Source: Amycolatopsis alba DSM 44262
GTDB lineage: Bacteria > Actinomycetota > Actinomycetes > Mycobacteriales > Pseudonocardiaceae
Assembly: GCF_000384215.1 (NCBI RefSeq)
Contig: NZ_KB913032.1
Location: forward strand, 8,269,605-8,333,604
DNA length: 64,000 bases
Direction of reading: 5' to 3'
The position numbers and the translations under genes are program-made. Under the pieces are notes generated by a model that searched no databases, was not told the origin of the DNA, and was given only the letters and a program-made list of their open reading frames with translations. Position 1 is the stretch's first letter. Each line of letters opens with the position of its first letter. Below, one piece after another: positions 61,401-64,000 of the stretch.

Positions 61401-64000
61401 CCCCGCTTCCCTCCGGAGTTTGGACACATGTCGCGGCGACGGGGTCCTGGCACAACGGGATCTGGACGCTGCGGATCTACGTCAACGCCGTACTGGCAGG
61501 CACCGCGCAGAACGTCCAGCTGCGATCGCCGTCGAAATCGACTTCCCCGTCACTGGCCATCGGCGCGCGGATCGGCCCTCACGTCAGTGTGTTCGGCGCG
61601 CTCTCGGCGGTGCGCCTGTGGTCGTTGCCCAGGACGGCCGAGGACCTGCGGTACACGATGGCGGCCTCGCTCGGCGGGTCCGAACCGGGACTGGCCGGGA
61701 CCTGGTCACTGGCCGAGGGGCACACCACCGACAAGTCGGTCTTCGCCAACCACGCGACCGCGACCGGGTCGGCCCTCGACGCGCAGCTCAAGCTCTCCAA
61801 GGATCAGGCGGTCCGCTCGAGCGACGACAACCCGTTCGTCGGCATCGTCGCTGGCGTCGGCGGCGCGGCGCCCGTCCATGCCTTCGCGCATATGCGTCCC
61901 CGCGAGTGGAACCATGTCGCCGTCGCCTATGAGGCCGCCGGTGCCCTGAATCTGAACCTCGCGGGCTCCGCATCGGCCCGGCCGGCCTACGGGATCTGCG
62001 ACGAACCCGGCGGTCTCACGTTCGACCGCGAGTTCAGTATCGACGGCTGGGTACAGACCAGCGACTCCACGGGACTGCAGCGGACCATCCTGTCGCACTG
62101 GGGCAAGTCCGGAAAGGACCAGTCCTTCCGGCTCGCGCTGACCGCCGACGGCTGTCCTTTCTGCACCGTCGGCCTCGTCAATCCGGCGACGGGCGGCCGG
62201 ACCCAGCTGACCGTGCGGAGCCGGGCCGGTTTCCCGGACTGGGCTCCCTTGCACCTCGCGGTGACGTTGACCTCCGCTCAGGTCACGGTGAGCGGCAAAC
62301 AAGTCCTGCGGTGCGTCCTCACGATCTACGTCGACGGCGCCGCGTGGGGAACGGCGCAGACAACCCTGAGCGGGACCAGCACGGTGACGTCGGTCGACTC
62401 CGCGGCGCCACTGACGGTCGGCATCGGCACCCCGCCCGCGAACACCGGCCGGGTGGCCCCGGAAGCGCAAGCACGCTTCGCGGGCTCTCTGACCGGGCTG
62501 CGCTTCTGGTCGACAGGCTTGTCGGCAGACCAGGTGCGGTCGGTGATGCGACGCGAACAAGCCGCCGACGCCGATGACGGCGTGGTCTCGGCGTGGTGGT
62601 TCGCCGAAGGTTCCGGTGACGTCGCCGCGGATACGGTGAACGACAACGACTTCCGGCTCACCGACACGGATCTGTGGGGCGTGATGCAGAACATCGCCCG
62701 CTACCGGTGCTATCACGACGGCCGGTTGGTCGGCTTGGTGATGCCCGCCCCCGCCGACGAAGTAGTCGGCTACCGCGGCTACGACCAGTGCACCGTCGGC
62801 GCCTCCGCGCGCACCGCGGGAAAGTTCCAGGACAGCATCAACGGTTCGCTGGCCGAGGTACGGCTTTGGGACTCCGCACGCACCACTTCCCAGATCACGT
62901 CCACGCTGTACCGGAAGCTGAAGGGTGACGAGGCGGACCTGGTCGGTTACTGGTCACTGGACGGCACCAGCGCGGACCTCACCGGGCGTGGCGCGAACGG
63001 GCATCTCGTCGGCGCGCCCCGCTATGTCGGTTCCACCGCACCGGTCGCCGATGAAGGACCCCAGGTCACCAACGTCTACCAAGGCTCGCGGACCCGGTTC
63101 CAGCGTCCGCTGTCCGGCAGGGCCGCCGTGGTCGAGTACCCGGAGATGGAGACACACGGCGACGGCACACCGTACGCGGTGATGCGCCGCGCCTACTTCT
63201 TCAAGGACACCACTCTCAGGCTGTCCACCGCCTACGGCATGGGCGAGACGGATCTGGTGTACCTGGGTCAGGTACAGACCCGCCCCACGTTGACCGGCTA
63301 CATCGAGGGCGCGCCGCCGGTGCCGAGCGAAAACCTGTCGCGCCCGCTCTACGACAGCCCCTTCGGCTACAACTCCTATCAGGACGCTTCCACGGTCACC
63401 TTGCGGTCCGAAGAGAGCACATCCGTCAACTTCACCTCGTCCGACTACCGGACCCGGCTGAAGATGGAAATCGACGCGAAAGCCGGGGTCGCGGCGAAAT
63501 GGGCGGACAGCGCGACGGTGTTCGCGTGGACGCATCTGCTCACCGGCGGCACCGGGAAGGTCGGTGTCCGGCACAAATCGAACCTGGAGATCGCCAACCA
63601 GCACGACGAGACGTACCTGTCCGCGTGGACCCGCACCACGACGGACACGCTGGGGCTGAGGGGAATGTGGGAACCGGCTCAGGCGGACCGGTCGGACTAT
63701 CTCAACCCTGCGGTCGGCCGCCGGTACCAGCCGCTGAACCTCGGCTACGCGCTCGTCGAGTCGATGACCGCCGACCTGTACGCGATGCGGCTGCGCTCCA
63801 CCGGCGCGATGATCGGCAAGATGGTGCTGCCGAATCTGGGCATCCCGCCGGATCGCAACATCATCACCTTCCAGATCGACCCGCGGTACGCGAAGAACGG
63901 CACCCTGGACGGGAAAGTGGGACTGGTCAACGACCCGGACTACCCGCAGGCCGACGTCACCAGGGGCAGCTACTTCAAGCCCGCCGAGGCCTACCGCCTG
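58490..64000 (+). CDS. giant LamG/concanavalin-like domain protein, C-terminus outside window
   Basis: Open from ATG 58490 (CAGGG upstream; ATG 58484 is in the same frame) to the window edge, 1,837 residues and still running. The first 790 residues are beta-rich with Asp/Thr-rich repeats of unknown fold. LamG-like domains then follow: about 797-880 (TWTMESWIRPEG), 887-1050 (FTWEAWVKPDPK...GVWTHVAATGSWHNG), 1167-1357 (EFSIDGWVQTSDSTG), and 1480-1515 (VGYWSLDGTSADLTGRG). The last 250 residues are a different domain (GYIEGAPPVPSENLSRP). No signal peptide is visible, which is odd for such a protein. It may leave the cell by a non-Sec route. The shadow frames on both strands were disregarded. Confidence 0.85.
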   Translation, partial: MTSSEQSWPSPDCNGIPVVDPVGLSIAGTVVVLARRPATAVDTLYYNVRISGADPGAPDEWAGWNELRLAENDLPAAESRPLLRIAGMDLITVGAAAAVPRPADAPFRAVTDGRYISCFRQSATGSLYVDRFALVQAPRQRTSGSRDGENQGGWQLRRVWEVRYRRSGRRDAPAGPGDELGFRTMNDEPFQEPTIELPALSGITGGGFDVALAPTSEADVSRWHIVAVTGEVLTFVSYPQDSTGGIELDPALTHRFTITPALWNSGKSTTLTPTAGVSASLYAEQERTGAAPNLPSSLRRAVRLGVTVPVAGAGLPGALAVYDFGVLPDGTVPAFPAGIGCVLIDGTLDHGGFTPAAGDHPVPGKAVRSAGSGTVGAVLLGTPRPAAAPAVLDSADGLVHCYFPERTGSSGTDAFAVAHYDPAVTRTQITLPWTTDDDRTGTFTMIARRSGSTFDDVEVTVAPCVRGGITAPDLCDVTIDYGAAAGLPRENWGGLPRDVRTMVSILNGSFSDDPADKAVLSGARPFYDFLGHQPSARLPLTSAGRLELISHRPDLPLSRVEVTAAARGTVDLTLSYTTAAGFTAVQTWRTVPAGTANAALILGGDADPGTYGYQRPPADTPVYALSTTGGSILLVGKTTENLSFTISPAEGDPAHCAVSLVIGAGPEVKLDDVPRDQAGFVARLRSWSSAQAVFGHISPDPRPGPVADQEFTTALDLRGGSLLFDVLEPVTVGTLAVGQVSAAGWRKRTLTPTPPDDTTGRAMLALTAVLPEAPLFGREPRAVDGTSTRTVTGDNGKWLAAHQAKALRLSGSQAMSVALSNAQLAPRRTWTMESWIRPEGSDPATVITYDNGPAKDVGELSRSYYLGVAGLPTVRFGAFKQKNNAKSSYLAVPSNPVFTPGPAGFTWEAWVKPDPKPCPEANRLGSILQVCDAKSKNAPLVNFGLDAGRHLSLGYQRQSHSSKPVYLTAATPLPSGVWTHVAATGSWHNGIWTLRIYVNAVLAGTAQNVQLRSPSKSTSPSLAIGARIGPHVSVFGALSAVRLWSLPRTAEDLRYTMAASLGGSEPGLAGTWSLAEGHTTDKSVFANHATATGSALDAQLKLSKDQAVRSSDDNPFVGIVAGVGGAAPVHAFAHMRPREWNHVAVAYEAAGALNLNLAGSASARPAYGICDEPGGLTFDREFSIDGWVQTSDSTGLQRTILSHWGKSGKDQSFRLALTADGCPFCTVGLVNPATGGRTQLTVRSRAGFPDWAPLHLAVTLTSAQVTVSGKQVLRCVLTIYVDGAAWGTAQTTLSGTSTVTSVDSAAPLTVGIGTPPANTGRVAPEAQARFAGSLTGLRFWSTGLSADQVRSVMRREQAADADDGVVSAWWFAEGSGDVAADTVNDNDFRLTDTDLWGVMQNIARYRCYHDGRLVGLVMPAPADEVVGYRGYDQCTVGASARTAGKFQDSINGSLAEVRLWDSARTTSQITSTLYRKLKGDEADLVGYWSLDGTSADLTGRGANGHLVGAPRYVGSTAPVADEGPQVTNVYQGSRTRFQRPLSGRAAVVEYPEMETHGDGTPYAVMRRAYFFKDTTLRLSTAYGMGETDLVYLGQVQTRPTLTGYIEGAPPVPSENLSRPLYDSPFGYNSYQDASTVTLRSEESTSVNFTSSDYRTRLKMEIDAKAGVAAKWADSATVFAWTHLLTGGTGKVGVRHKSNLEIANQHDETYLSAWTRTTTDTLGLRGMWEPAQADRSDYLNPAVGRRYQPLNLGYALVESMTADLYAMRLRSTGAMIGKMVLPNLGIPPDRNIITFQIDPRYAKNGTLDGKVGLVNDPDYPQADVTRGSYFKPAEAYRL

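Noticed and set aside
1..64000. CRISPR arrays, tRNA/rRNA genes, intact insertion sequences or att-type repeats
   Set aside because: No regularly spaced repeats, no tRNA-like arms or anticodon contexts, and no intact transposase were seen in the gaps. Only a faint transposase-like trace near 35450-35560 was noted.

Overview
This is about 64 kb of high-GC DNA with strongly G/C-ending codons, many GTG starts and dense regulator/secreted-enzyme content. That fits a Pseudonocardiales-type actinomycete (Amycolatopsis or a close relative). This is inferred from gene content; there is no 16S rRNA, tRNA or phage marker in the window. The region is accessory in character: many short operons, each with its own regulator, mixed with decaying genes. 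Several genes are broken by single-base shifts, so either real decay or indel errors in the assembly must be kept in mind.

Layout. 1-1.7 kb: start of a SulP transporter coupled to a decayed lycopene cyclase. 1.7-11.9 kb: a dormancy/hypoxia-type island like the mycobacterial DosR regulon: tandem and single universal stress proteins, two CBS-BON proteins, a DoxX-type membrane protein, two Acg-like nitroreductases, a polyphosphate kinase 2 with a CYTH remnant, and a CtpF-like P-type ATPase. Degenerate GGG(A/C)C-N4 boxes lie upstream of four of its transcription units. 11.8-13.6 kb: FAD monooxygenase/TetR pair around a perfect inverted repeat. 13.7-23.4 kb: mixed genes and relics, including a broken NucA/NucB-type DNase beside a ComJ/Nin-like putative inhibitor, a Ser/Thr-phosphatase-like enzyme, an SGNH esterase, a cupin and a LysR regulator. 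23.6-28.8 kb: an MprAB-like two-component system upstream of DedA, PAP2 and UppP (undecaprenyl-phosphate recycling; the first two broken), followed by a toxin tip and an orphan immunity-like gene.

29-35.4 kb is the most interesting part: a TIR-domain protein and an NB-ARC/TPR STAND ATPase in one operon, divergent from a TPR-CHAT protease-like protein. The NB-ARC protein carries an N-terminal repeat motif resembling bacterial amyloid signalling motifs. Together they look like an uncharacterised NLR-type conflict or regulated-cell-death module.

35.7-43.8 kb: AraC/hydrolase pair, a GntR-controlled aromatic ring-cleavage operon, a broken TetR, and a PadR operon encoding a nucleotide-cyclase-homology protein under a perfect 20-bp inverted repeat. 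44-51.5 kb: drug-efflux MFS/ArsR-like, serine hydrolase, SDR, XRE regulator, and FAD monooxygenase/ArsR with duplicated operators. 51.6-64 kb is devoted to the cell exterior: an AA10 LPMO, EamA transporter/IclR, a ricin-type lectin, an ECF sigma factor fused in one chain to an anti-sigma zinc motif, a membrane segment and extracellular beta domains, a trypsin-like protease, and the first 1,837 residues of a giant LamG-domain protein.
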